A DNA stretch of 20,255 nt from the NCBI GenBank assembly GCA_900551775.1, contig URXI01000047.1:1-20255 (forward strand). Direction: 5' to 3'. The DNA is from an uncultured Eubacterium sp. (GTDB lineage Bacteria > Bacillota > Clostridia > Peptostreptococcales > Anaerovoracaceae). Shown here one piece after another: positions 6,658-12,907 of the stretch. Position numbers and translations under genes: made by a program. Under the pieces are notes generated by a model that saw only the letters and a program-made list of their open reading frames with translations, had not been told where the DNA came from and ran no database searches. Positions within the stretch are counted from its first letter, which is position 1. Each line of letters begins with the position of its first letter.

Positions 6658-7431
6658 ATGGCAGAGCATGTGATAAAGATAGACCGAGAGAGGTGTATCG
6701 GCTGCGGAATGTGTAAAAAGGACTGCGCTGCGCACAATATTGAGATGAGGAACGGGATGCCATATGTCATTACGGACGATTGTATCCAGTGCGGCCATTG
6801 CGTCGCCGTCTGTCCGAAGGAAGCAATTTCAATCGGAGGATATGAGGAGGCGCTGCCCGTGCAGACCAAAGAGACCCGCCTGGATCCGGCGCAGGTACTT
6901 GACGTGATCCGTTTTCGCAGGACCGTAAGACAGTTTCAGGATAAGGCGGTTCCGACAGAGGTGCTGGAACAGATTCTTGAGGCAGGACGGCTGACCCACA
7001 CGGCAAAGAACCTGCGGGACGTTTCCTTTGTCGTACTAGACAAAGAAAAAGATAAATTCGAAGGGATGGCTGTGAAACTTTTTCGCAGAATCAAACCCTT
7101 TGCCGGGTTGTTCAGCTCCATGGTAAGAAGAAACCAGGTAGACGACCACTTTTTCTTTTTTCATGCACCGCTGGTCATCGTCATCGCGGCAAAAGACCGT
7201 ACCAACGGTGTCCTGGCGGCACAGAATATGGAATTTGCAGCTGAAGCTAATGGATTAGGCGTGTTGTTCAGCGGTTTCTTTGCATCCGCGGTCAATGTTT
7301 CAAATAAGATAAAAAAGGCGCTGGGCATTCCGAAAGGTAAAAAAGCCGCCGCAGTGCTGGTGTTAGGTTATCCAAAGGTAAAATATCATAGGGCAGTACC
7401 GCGGGAAAAAATAGACGTGAAATATCTGTAG
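6658..7431 (+). CDS. Ferredoxin-domain nitroreductase family protein (second copy)
   Basis: A 257-residue protein of the same fusion design as the one at 1960-2739. The N-terminal 2x[4Fe-4S] ferredoxin has Cys13/16/19/23 (CIGCGMCKKDC) and Cys42/45/48/52 (CIQCGHCVAVCP). The nitroreductase domain has RRTVRQF at 87-93 and AAQNMEFAAEANGLG near 188. A flavin-dependent reductase fed by its own clusters is expected; the substrate is unknown. AGAGGAAAGAGG precedes the ATG directly. The next gene, an ArsR-type repressor, begins 12 bases after the stop and has its ribosome-binding site at the stop codon, so the two form an operon and the repressor probably controls it. The two copies clearly differ in sequence outside the cysteine and FMN motifs. 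Confidence 0.85.
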   Translation: MAEHVIKIDRERCIGCGMCKKDCAAHNIEMRNGMPYVITDDCIQCGHCVAVCPKEAISIGGYEEALPVQTKETRLDPAQVLDVIRFRRTVRQFQDKAVPTEVLEQILEAGRLTHTAKNLRDVSFVVLDKEKDKFEGMAVKLFRRIKPFAGLFSSMVRRNQVDDHFFFFHAPLVIVIAAKDRTNGVLAAQNMEFAAEANGLGVLFSGFFASAVNVSNKIKKALGIPKGKKAAAVLVLGYPKVKYHRAVPREKIDVKYL

Positions 7432-7443
7432 AGGTGAATTTTG

Positions 7444-7794
7444 ATGGACAAAGAATGTGAAGTACGATTAGAAAAGATCACGAAGGGGTTTCAGGAATGC
7501 CGAAGCGCTTTTACCGCAATCGGTGATGAGACGAGACAACTGATTCTGCTGGTACTTTTAGAGAGCGACCTGTCGGGCATCCGCGTTGGAGAAATTGCAG
7601 AGAAAGCCCATCTGACCAGGCCTTCCGTATCCCACCATCTGCAGATATTGAAGTCCGCCGGCATTGTCAACATGAGAAAAGAGGGAACCAAAAACTTTTA
7701 TTATATCAGCGCAGATGAGACAAGGTGGAAAGCAATTGCGGATTTGATCAATCTGGTCAATGAAGGAGTCAGGCATATCGCTGATGTTCGATAA
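7444..7794 (+). CDS. ArsR/SmtB-type winged-helix transcriptional regulator
   Basis: A 116-residue DNA-binding protein. TAIGDETRQLILLVLL, then VGEIAEKAHLTRPSVSHHLQILKSAGIV (about 47-74) is the classical ArsR helix-turn-helix, followed by the wing MRKEGTKNFYYIS. The ELCVCDL metal site of ArsR/CadC is absent (LSGIRVGEIAE instead), so sensing of arsenic or cadmium in the usual way is unlikely. Only Cys5 and Cys19 remain as cysteines, which would permit a thiol- or redox-based response; this is inference. The ATG at 7444 is favoured over TTG 7441 because GAGGTGA at 7431-7437 gives normal spacing. Likely autoregulates its operon with the nitroreductase. Confidence 0.85.
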   Translation: MDKECEVRLEKITKGFQECRSAFTAIGDETRQLILLVLLESDLSGIRVGEIAEKAHLTRPSVSHHLQILKSAGIVNMRKEGTKNFYYISADETRWKAIADLINLVNEGVRHIADVR

Positions 7795-7802
7795 CTGGTC
7801 TC

Positions 7803-7830
7803 TTGACAATCTCGTCTAAAGTGTTATAAT
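7803..7830 (+). promoter_or_regulatory. Consensus sigma-A promoter of the permease-Fur operon
   Basis: TTGACA (7803-7808) and TATAAT (7825-7830), both perfect, are 16 bp apart. A promoter this strong in front of an exporter is normally held in check by a repressor, which agrees with the palindromes directly downstream. Confidence 0.88.
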
Positions 7831-7836
7831 CAAAAA

Positions 7837-7873
7837 GCAAATGATTTGCAAATTCCATTGAGTTGCAATTTGA
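7837..7873. promoter_or_regulatory. Palindromic operator region, Fur-box-like
   Basis: GCAAATGATTTGC (7837-7849) is a perfect 6-1-6 palindrome with the AAT-N-ATT core seen in Fur-family boxes. It lies 6 bp after the -10, over the expected transcription start. A second perfect palindrome, ATTTGCAAAT (7844-7853), overlaps it, and further TTGCAA and AATTTG half-sites follow at 7863-7872. Repression by the Fur-family protein of the same operon is the simplest reading. The ArsR-type protein just upstream is the alternative. Confidence 0.65.
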
Positions 7874-7897
7874 ACGATGACGAGCAAAGGAGAGTCC

Positions 7898-8752
7898 ATG
7901 CTGGAAGTGATTTTAGAGGCGCTGGTTGACAGCTTCAAGCTGCTTCCGTTTTTGTTCCTCACCTATTTAGTGATGGGTGTGCTGGAACATGCGGCCAGTG
8001 ACCGTCCGAAAAAGTTAATACAGGAAGCCGGGAGAGTGGGTCCAATCTGGGGCGGACTCATCGGTGCTTTTCCGCAGTGTGGATTTTCTGCGGCAGCTTC
8101 CTATTTTTATATAGGCAGAGTCATTACCCTGGGCACCTTGATTTCTATCTACATGTCCACCTCTGACGAGATGCTGCCGATTTTGATTTCAGAAAAGGTG
8201 GCAGGGCTGACGATTTTAAAGATCATGGGCACAAAGGTCGTAATCGGTATGATCAGCGGTTTTCTGGTCGAACTTTTCTTCGGCTGGATGGCGCGGAGGA
8301 AGAAGCGGCCAAGGGATTTTGACGGGGAACCTCATAGCGGACACTGTGACTGCGGCGCGGGAATCTTTGTCGAAGCGGCGCGGCATGCGCTGAAGGTATT
8401 TCTCTTTATCCTGATCGTATCACTGGCAATCGGCCTTTTGATCTACTTTGTCGGAGAGGAAAATATCTACTTGCTCTTTTCCAATGTGCCAGTTCTGGGA
8501 GAAGCAGCTGCCGGATTGGTCGGTCTGATTCCCAACTGTGCTGCATCGGTGGTCATCACACAGCTCTATCTTGACGGCATCATCAGTGCAGGACCTATGA
8601 TGAGCGGACTTCTTGTCAGCGCTGGCGTCGGGCTGCTGGTGCTGTTCAAAGAAAATACCCATCCGCGGGAGAGCCTGTCGATCGCGGCGATTTTGTACGT
8701 GGTCAGCGTTGCCTGGGGCGTGCTGATTGAAATTCTGGGGATCACATTTTGA
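7898..8752 (+). CDS. Putative heavy-metal/manganese exporter permease (ArsP_2-like membrane protein)
   Basis: A 284-residue polytopic membrane protein with about eight to ten hydrophobic segments. Two repeat halves carry related motifs, GAFPQCGFSAAAS (about 54-66) and GLIPNCAASVVITQLYLDG (about 204-222), each with a proline-x-cysteine in a membrane segment, typical of the 10-TM putative metal exporter family that databases label 'putative manganese transporter'. A central loop HSGHCDCGAG (His/Cys-rich, about 145-154) may bind metal. The ATG at 7898 is chosen because AAAGGAGAGTCC precedes it; an upstream ATG at 7877 has none. The Fur-family gene follows 21 bases after the stop in the same operon. 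The transported ion is not provable from sequence. Confidence 0.75.
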   Translation: MLEVILEALVDSFKLLPFLFLTYLVMGVLEHAASDRPKKLIQEAGRVGPIWGGLIGAFPQCGFSAAASYFYIGRVITLGTLISIYMSTSDEMLPILISEKVAGLTILKIMGTKVVIGMISGFLVELFFGWMARRKKRPRDFDGEPHSGHCDCGAGIFVEAARHALKVFLFILIVSLAIGLLIYFVGEENIYLLFSNVPVLGEAAAGLVGLIPNCAASVVITQLYLDGIISAGPMMSGLLVSAGVGLLVLFKENTHPRESLSIAAILYVVSVAWGVLIEILGITF

Positions 8753-8773
8753 TGGATTTAAAAGGTAACAATT

Positions 8774-9193
8774 ATGGCAGTCAATGAATATAAAACAAAT
8801 AGCAGAATAAAGATTATGGAATACTTGATAGAAAGTAAAGAGCGGGCGGTCAGCGTCAGTGATATCGCAAGTCACATGAAAGAACAGCATTGTTCCGTCA
8901 ACGTGACGACCATTTACAGATATTTAGACAAATTAGAGAAGGACGGCAACCTGATCAAATACGCTGCTGAGAAGGGCGACAAGACGACCTATCAGTATGT
9001 GGAGAGAGAACACAAGTGTGATGAGCACCTCCACCTCAAGTGCGTCAAGTGCGGCGCGGTGATTCATCTGGACTGTTGCTTTATGGATGAAATCTCCCGC
9101 CATATAGCGGAAGATCACGATTTTGCCCTGCAGTGCAGGAATTCTGTCATCTACGGACTCTGCAGCAGGTGCCAGAAAATGCAAAATAAATAA
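8774..9193 (+). CDS. Fur-family metal-dependent transcriptional repressor
   Basis: A 139-residue protein of normal Fur length. The N-terminal winged helix includes SVSDIASHMKEQ and VTTIYRYLDKLEKDGNLIKY (the DNA-reading helix TTIYRYL). The dimerisation and metal domain has HKCDEHLHLKCVKCGAVIHLDC and ends with CSRC, giving the two CxxC pairs of the structural zinc site. Whether it senses Fe, Zn, Mn or peroxide cannot be read safely; the neighbour is a metal-exporter-like permease, which points to Mn or Zn. It is translated from a weak site (AAAAGG 10 bases before the ATG). Likely binds the palindromes at 7837-7873. Confidence 0.88.
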   Translation: MAVNEYKTNSRIKIMEYLIESKERAVSVSDIASHMKEQHCSVNVTTIYRYLDKLEKDGNLIKYAAEKGDKTTYQYVEREHKCDEHLHLKCVKCGAVIHLDCCFMDEISRHIAEDHDFALQCRNSVIYGLCSRCQKMQNK

Positions 9194-9202
9194 AAAGTAT
9201 AA

Positions 9203-9231
9203 TTGACAAAATGGGCCTTTTCCGTTATTCT
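9203..9231 (+). promoter_or_regulatory. Sigma-A promoter of the leader RNA before the CorC-like gene
   Basis: Perfect -35 TTGACA (9203-9208), 17-bp spacer, -10 TATTCT (9226-9231; 4/6). It starts 10 bp after the fur stop codon. The transcript would begin near 9238, giving an untranslated leader of about 190 bases before the CorC-like gene. Confidence 0.75.
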
Positions 9232-9271
9232 ATCTATCAATATATTGAAACAGAAAGGTGGGATTTGGTAC

Positions 9272-9337
9272 ATGGACGATGGCGACAGTGATACAAGTAA
9301 AATGATAACTACTCCATGTAGTGCTATGGTGATATAG
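9272..9337 (+). CDS. Candidate 21-residue acidic leader peptide
   Basis: A short ORF with a strong ribosome-binding site (AAAGGTGGG at 9254-9262, 9 bases before ATG). The peptide begins MDDGDSDTSK, with four aspartates in the first seven residues, and ends CSAMVI. The TAG stop at 9335-9337 touches the first base of a terminator stem, the geometry of a leader-peptide attenuator. TACATGG (9269-9275), which includes the start codon, can pair with CCATGTA (9314-9320) near the end of the ORF. The ORF has no recognised relatives and is too short for statistics; the claim rests on the ribosome-binding site and its position. Confidence 0.6.
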   Translation: MDDGDSDTSKMITTPCSAMVI

Positions 9338-9385
9338 AGGTACCGTCTGTACAAACTTTGTGACAGACGATACCTTTTTGTGTTT
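9338..9385 (+). terminator. Leader terminator / attenuator before the CorC-like gene
   Basis: AGGTA-C-CGTCTGT (9338-9350) pairs with ACAGACG-A-TACCT (9363-9375), 12 pairs with one mismatch, extended inward by ACA/TGT. A T-rich tract follows to 9389. It lies between a strong promoter and the gene it serves, so it must be at least partly overcome for expression. Confidence 0.88.
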
Positions 9386-9428
9386 TTTTAGCTAAAATGC
9401 AGCATGATAATATATGGAGGATATAAAA

Positions 9429-10721
9429 ATGATTGGACCGATTATTTTACAAATTGTATTGATTTTCTTAAATGCGACCTTTGCCAGCGCAGAGATTGCA
9501 GTGATTTCTATGAATGATAATAAGTTGAAGCGGATGGCTGCCGAAGGTGATAAGCGGGCGGTGCGCCTTTCTGCACTGACTGCGCAGCCAGCCAGATTCC
9601 TTGCTACCATACAGGTTGCCATTACTCTGGCAGGTCTTCTGGGCAGTGCTTTTGCTGCAGACAGTTTTGCCGGCCCATTGGTAGATGCCATGATGAGTTG
9701 GGGCATCACTGTTCCAGCCAACGTCTTAAAATCCGTTTCCGTCATTCTGATTACCCTGATTCTGGCCTACTTCAATCTGGTTTTCGGCGAGCTGGTGCCG
9801 AAACGGATTGCCATGAAGAAAGCGGAATCCCTGGCACTGGGCATGTCGGGGCTGCTCCACGGCGTATCAAAGGTGTTCGCGCCGCTGGTGTTCCTATTGA
9901 CGGTTTCTACCAATCTGATTCTCAGACTGCTGGGCATCGATCCCGATGAAAACGACGAGCAGGTGACGGAGGAAGAAATCAGAATGCTCTTGGTAGAGGG
10001 CAACCAGCAGGGAGTCATAGATCCTGATGAAAATGAGATCATCCAAAATGTCTTTGAATTTGACGACATTGCCGTTGAACAGATCTGTACCCACAGAGTT
10101 GATGTACTGGCGCTCAGTACGGAAGACACACTGCAGGAGTGGGAGAACATCATCTATGACGGCAGACATACCTATTATCCGGTATGTGGGGACAGTATCG
10201 ACGACATCCTGGGCGTTTTGGATACAAAGGACTATTTCAGAAGTGGAAAAAAGAATTTGGAAGACATCATGGAAAAAGCCGTTAAAAAAGCGTATTTCAT
10301 ACCGGAATCCATGAAAGCCAATGTTTTGTTTAGAAATATGCGCCAGAAAGGTGTCTACTTCGCCGTGGTCATCGACGAATACGGCGGCCTGTCTGGCATC
10401 ATTACCCTGCACGACCTGATGGAGGCGCTGGTTGGCGATCTCCACGACGAGGAAGAAGAAGAAAAACCGGAAGACATTCAAAAGATTGACGAAAACAAAT
10501 GGCTGATCTACGGCTGTGCAGACATTGACGATGTCAGCGAGGAGCTGGCAGTCGACTTGCCTGTAGAGATTTATGATACCTTCGGAGGATTTATCTGCGG
10601 GCTGATTGCGGAGATTCCAGAGGATGGCAAAGGCTTTGCCATCGAGACAGAGAGCCTGGCCATCGAAGTGCACAGTGTGCAAAACCATAGAATTGGCTCA
10701 GCCACCGTTTTGAAGAAATAG
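9429..10721 (+). CDS. CNNM/CBS-domain transporter of the CorC/HlyC (hemolysin-like) family
   Basis: A 430-residue membrane protein. The N-terminal DUF21/CNNM domain (1 to about 190) has three or four membrane segments and conserved ATFASAEIAVIS and NLVFGELVPKRIAM. A CBS pair follows (about 205-330), including ICTHRVDVLALS, YYPVCGDSIDDILGVLDTKD and VVIDEYGGLSGIITLHDLMEALVGDL. The C-terminal CorC_HlyC domain (about 350-430) has DTFGGFICGLI. Characterised relatives such as MpfA/YhdP act in Mg2+ efflux or tolerance. The ATG at 9429 is chosen because ATGGAGGATATAAAA precedes it; ATG 9414 lies inside that site. Transcription must pass the leader terminator at 9338-9375. The exact ion is inferred from family members. 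Confidence 0.9.
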   Translation: MIGPIILQIVLIFLNATFASAEIAVISMNDNKLKRMAAEGDKRAVRLSALTAQPARFLATIQVAITLAGLLGSAFAADSFAGPLVDAMMSWGITVPANVLKSVSVILITLILAYFNLVFGELVPKRIAMKKAESLALGMSGLLHGVSKVFAPLVFLLTVSTNLILRLLGIDPDENDEQVTEEEIRMLLVEGNQQGVIDPDENEIIQNVFEFDDIAVEQICTHRVDVLALSTEDTLQEWENIIYDGRHTYYPVCGDSIDDILGVLDTKDYFRSGKKNLEDIMEKAVKKAYFIPESMKANVLFRNMRQKGVYFAVVIDEYGGLSGIITLHDLMEALVGDLHDEEEEEKPEDIQKIDENKWLIYGCADIDDVSEELAVDLPVEIYDTFGGFICGLIAEIPEDGKGFAIETESLAIEVHSVQNHRIGSATVLKK

Positions 10722-10756
10722 AGAGTTTTTGTCCCGCGGAGAGATCTGGGTTTCTG

Positions 10757-10785
10757 TTGCATGAGGATTGATTACATGATAAAAT
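10757..10785 (+). promoter_or_regulatory. Promoter of the coiled-coil protein gene
   Basis: TTGCAT (10757-10762) and TAAAAT (10780-10785) are 17 bp apart, and TG at 10777-10778 gives an extended -10. No clear terminator of the preceding CorC-like gene was found, so read-through may add to expression. Confidence 0.7.
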
Positions 10786-10820
10786 GATAATCAAAGACGA
10801 CAGAAGGGGAGGTGCATCTT

Positions 10821-11219
10821 GTGTCTAAGGAAACAGAAATGATTTTGGAAGCAATCAAGAATGTGCAAGGTGAGATAGGCTCACTGAAAAAAGAGATGAC
10901 ATTGGTGAAGGATGATATCACATCGGTGAAAGGTGACATCAGTTCACTGAAAAATGAGACTACGTTGATGAAGGGTGAGATGACATCGATGAAGAATGAG
11001 ATGACCTTATTGAAGAACCAGACTAAATCGATCAAGGTGATTCTTGAAAATGTAACGAACCGTCATCTCAAAACGATTGCAGAAGGGCATTGCGATCTGT
11101 CCAGAAAGCTGGATGAAGCCATCAAGGGAAATGTTGATGAAGAACAACTTCTTGTTCGTGTCGGTCTGCTGGAAGATGATGTAAGGTTACTAAAAGAAAA
11201 GGTAAATACAATTGCATAG
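10821..11219 (+). CDS. Heptad-repeat coiled-coil protein of unknown function
   Basis: A 132-residue, probably cytosolic protein without membrane segment or signal peptide. Residues 17-72 are eight uninterrupted seven-residue repeats such as GEIGSLK, KEMTLVK, DDITSVK, GDISSLK and NEMTLLK, with hydrophobic residues at regular heptad positions, so a long coiled coil is very likely. The C-terminal part (LLVRVGLLEDDVRLLKEKV) is also coiled-coil-like. GTG at 10821 is chosen because GGGGAGGTG (10806-10814) precedes it. It has its own promoter and terminator. Similar small repeat proteins occur in clostridia, but no function can be assigned. Confidence 0.7.
   Translation: MSKETEMILEAIKNVQGEIGSLKKEMTLVKDDITSVKGDISSLKNETTLMKGEMTSMKNEMTLLKNQTKSIKVILENVTNRHLKTIAEGHCDLSRKLDEAIKGNVDEEQLLVRVGLLEDDVRLLKEKVNTIA
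10869..11036. repeat. 21-bp degenerate tandem repeat (8 units) encoding the heptads
   Basis: Eight 21-bp units, each coding one heptad, run without interruption. Neighbouring units share wording such as AATGAGATGAC and TTGATGAAGG(G)TGAGATGAC, so the array probably grew by unit duplication rather than by convergence of amino acids only. Unit number may vary between strains without shifting the frame. Confidence 0.8.
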
Positions 11220-11239
11220 AATGCAGGAAAAGTAAGCAG

Positions 11240-11268
11240 GGCAGTTCGCATTAAGCGGACTGCCTTTT
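11240..11268 (+). terminator. Terminator after the coiled-coil gene, with a competing hairpin
   Basis: GGCAGTTCGC (11240-11249) pairs along its full length with GCGGACTGCC (11255-11264; one G-U), followed by TTTT. The right arm can instead pair with CAGTCCGC (11270-11277) as a perfect 8-bp hairpin. Confidence 0.8.
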
Positions 11269-11317
11269 ACAGTCCGCAAAAAGTGACGGATTTCTATACA
11301 AATCGGCAATTTTGACG

Positions 11318-11347
11318 TTTGCACTAGCAAAATCTCGGGTCTATAAT
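11318..11347 (+). promoter_or_regulatory. Sigma-A promoter of the radical SAM gene, with a small palindrome over the -35
   Basis: TTGCAC (11319-11324) and TATAAT (11342-11347) are separated by 17 bp. TTTGC-ACTA-GCAAA (11318-11331) is a perfect inverted repeat covering the -35, so repressor binding there is possible. Its TTTGC/GCAAA half-sites resemble those in the operator at 7837-7853. Confidence 0.7.
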
Positions 11348-11399
11348 AACGTTAAGTTTTAAAGATATTGTTAGATTTTGTGATTGGAGATAGTAGAAA

Positions 11400-12770
11400 A
11401 TGAACACTTTGAAACATAAGATAGAACGTACAGCCTTTGCGAAAGCCTTTGATGTGGCTTACGATAAAATGGGGAAAGACAGGCAGCACGAACTGAAAAA
11501 GATGTTCGACATGGCAAAGCCCTATATCGATCAAACTGACGTTGTCATCGACTATGAGAAGGCAGAAGAAATGATCATGAACGAGGACGGCGCTCTCGTC
11601 AAATACATAGACCGATTTGTGGGGGAACTGGACAAAAATATATTGAAGACGGCGGTTTTGAACTTCGGTTTTGAAGCCATGTTCTGTGGCACCAAGGTCA
11701 TGGAAGATGCGCGTGAGAAGTACCAATGCAACGTGCCGTGGCTGATTTTGATGGATCCGACCAGCGCCTGCAATCTGCACTGCACCGGCTGCTGGGCAGC
11801 AGAGTACGGCAACAAATTGAACTTGTCCTTTGAGGATATGGACGATCTGATTACACAGGGCAAGGAGCTGGGCATCTTTTTCTACATGTATACTGGCGGA
11901 GAGCCTTTGGTCAGGAAGGATGACCTGATCAAAATCTGTGAAAAACACAGAGACTGCGCATTTATCGCCTTTACCAACGGGACGCTGGTAGACCAGGCGT
12001 TCTGTGACGATCTGAAGAGGGTGGGAAACCTCTACCTTGCCATCAGCCTGGAGGGATCTGAAGACGTCAACGACCAGAGAAGGGGCGAAGGCGTTTATCA
12101 GAAAGTTATGCACGCTATGGATCTGCTGAAAGAAAACGGCTGCCTCTTCGGCACATCGATCTGCTATACCAGCAGCAATTACGAGAAGGTTACTTCTGAC
12201 GAGTTCATCCAGATGGAGATCGACAAAGGTGTCAAGTTCTCCATGTATTTTCACTATATGCCTGTGGGTAACGACGCTTCGCCGGATCTTTTGCCGACAA
12301 AGGAGCAGAGGATCTACATGTATCATCGCATCAGGGAGATCAGAAATATGATCAGCGGCAAAGGATTGTTCTGCTTTGACTTCCAGAACGACGGCGAATA
12401 TGTGGGCGGCTGTATCGCTGGAGGCAGGAACTACTTCCATATCAACGCAAACGGAGATGCGGAGCCGTGCGTATTCATCCACTATTCCAATGCCAACATC
12501 AAAGAAAAGTCGCTGCTGGAGGTTCTGCATTCGCCGATCTTTATGGCTTATCACGACAGGCAGCCATTTAACGAGAATCCACTCAGGCCTTGTCCGATGC
12601 TGGAGAATCCGGACATTCTGCCGCAGCTGGTTCGAGAGACGGGGGCAAAGTCCACAGATCTGCAATCGCCGGAAAGTGCAGACGACCTCTGCGCCAAGTG
12701 CCATCAGTATGCCGAAAGCTGGGGGCCTGAGGCTGACCGGCTTTGGAAGGCCTGCAGCAAGACAATCTAA
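11400..12770 (+). CDS. Radical SAM protein with SPASM-like C-terminal cysteines, substrate unknown
   Basis: A 456-residue protein. The radical SAM core has the CxxxCxxC cluster motif CNLHCTGC (Cys124/128/131) after WLILMDPTSA, the SAM-binding GGEP at 166-169 and FTNGT at 191-195. The C-terminal region has further cysteines at about 338, 357, 398, 431 and 434 (GGCIAGGRNYFHINANG, EPCVF, CPML, CAKC), similar to SPASM/twitch auxiliary cluster domains. The N-terminal 110 residues are an extra helical part that is not recognised. Such enzymes mostly modify peptides or proteins, but no precursor peptide gene is seen beside it. GGAG lies 11-14 bases before the ATG. A NifU-like scaffold and a GGGtGRT protein follow under a separate promoter. 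The reaction cannot be named. Confidence 0.85.
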   Translation: MNTLKHKIERTAFAKAFDVAYDKMGKDRQHELKKMFDMAKPYIDQTDVVIDYEKAEEMIMNEDGALVKYIDRFVGELDKNILKTAVLNFGFEAMFCGTKVMEDAREKYQCNVPWLILMDPTSACNLHCTGCWAAEYGNKLNLSFEDMDDLITQGKELGIFFYMYTGGEPLVRKDDLIKICEKHRDCAFIAFTNGTLVDQAFCDDLKRVGNLYLAISLEGSEDVNDQRRGEGVYQKVMHAMDLLKENGCLFGTSICYTSSNYEKVTSDEFIQMEIDKGVKFSMYFHYMPVGNDASPDLLPTKEQRIYMYHRIREIRNMISGKGLFCFDFQNDGEYVGGCIAGGRNYFHINANGDAEPCVFIHYSNANIKEKSLLEVLHSPIFMAYHDRQPFNENPLRPCPMLENPDILPQLVRETGAKSTDLQSPESADDLCAKCHQYAESWGPEADRLWKACSKTI

Positions 12771-12790
12771 AAAGGGTATTGATCATCAGA

Positions 12791-12841
12791 GGGGTGGCCT
12801 TGCACGGATGCTTTCACAGATCGGGCTGACCGCCCCATTTT
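12791..12841 (+). terminator. Candidate terminator of the radical SAM gene
   Basis: GGGGTGG (12791-12797) pairs with CCGCCCC (12830-12836) with one G-U pair, followed by ATTTTT. The loop is long (32 nt), so it may be a structured RNA or a weak terminator. Confidence 0.5.
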
Positions 12842-12847
12842 TACGTC

Positions 12848-12876
12848 TTGAATAAATCTCTTGCCGATGATATACT
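12848..12876 (+). promoter_or_regulatory. Sigma-A promoter of the NifU-like/GGGtGRT operon
   Basis: TTGAAT (12848-12853) and TATACT (12871-12876) are 17 bp apart, 7 bases after the preceding T-tract and 31 bp before the start codon. Confidence 0.75.
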
Positions 12877-12907
12877 TAAAACCAACGACACTGAATGGAG
12901 GTAGAAG

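Noticed and set aside
9414..9428. Upstream ATG for the CorC-like gene at 9414
   Set aside because: It lies in the ribosome-binding sequence GGAGGATATAAAA used by ATG 9429, and has none of its own.
9238..9428. M-box or yybP-ykoY metal riboswitch before the CorC-like gene
   Set aside because: No trace of the conserved cores of these classes that I can recall; the sequence is better explained by a short ORF and a terminator.
10869..11036. Non-coding tandem repeat or CRISPR-like array
   Set aside because: 21-bp periodicity matches coding heptads in an ORF with promoter and ribosome-binding site.
11352..12704. 450-codon open frame on the minus strand opposite the radical SAM gene
   Set aside because: It mirrors a gene with clear CxxxCxxC and GGEP motifs, has no ribosome-binding site at its start and encodes a His/Val/Gln-rich sequence without recognisable domain; a codon-bias shadow.
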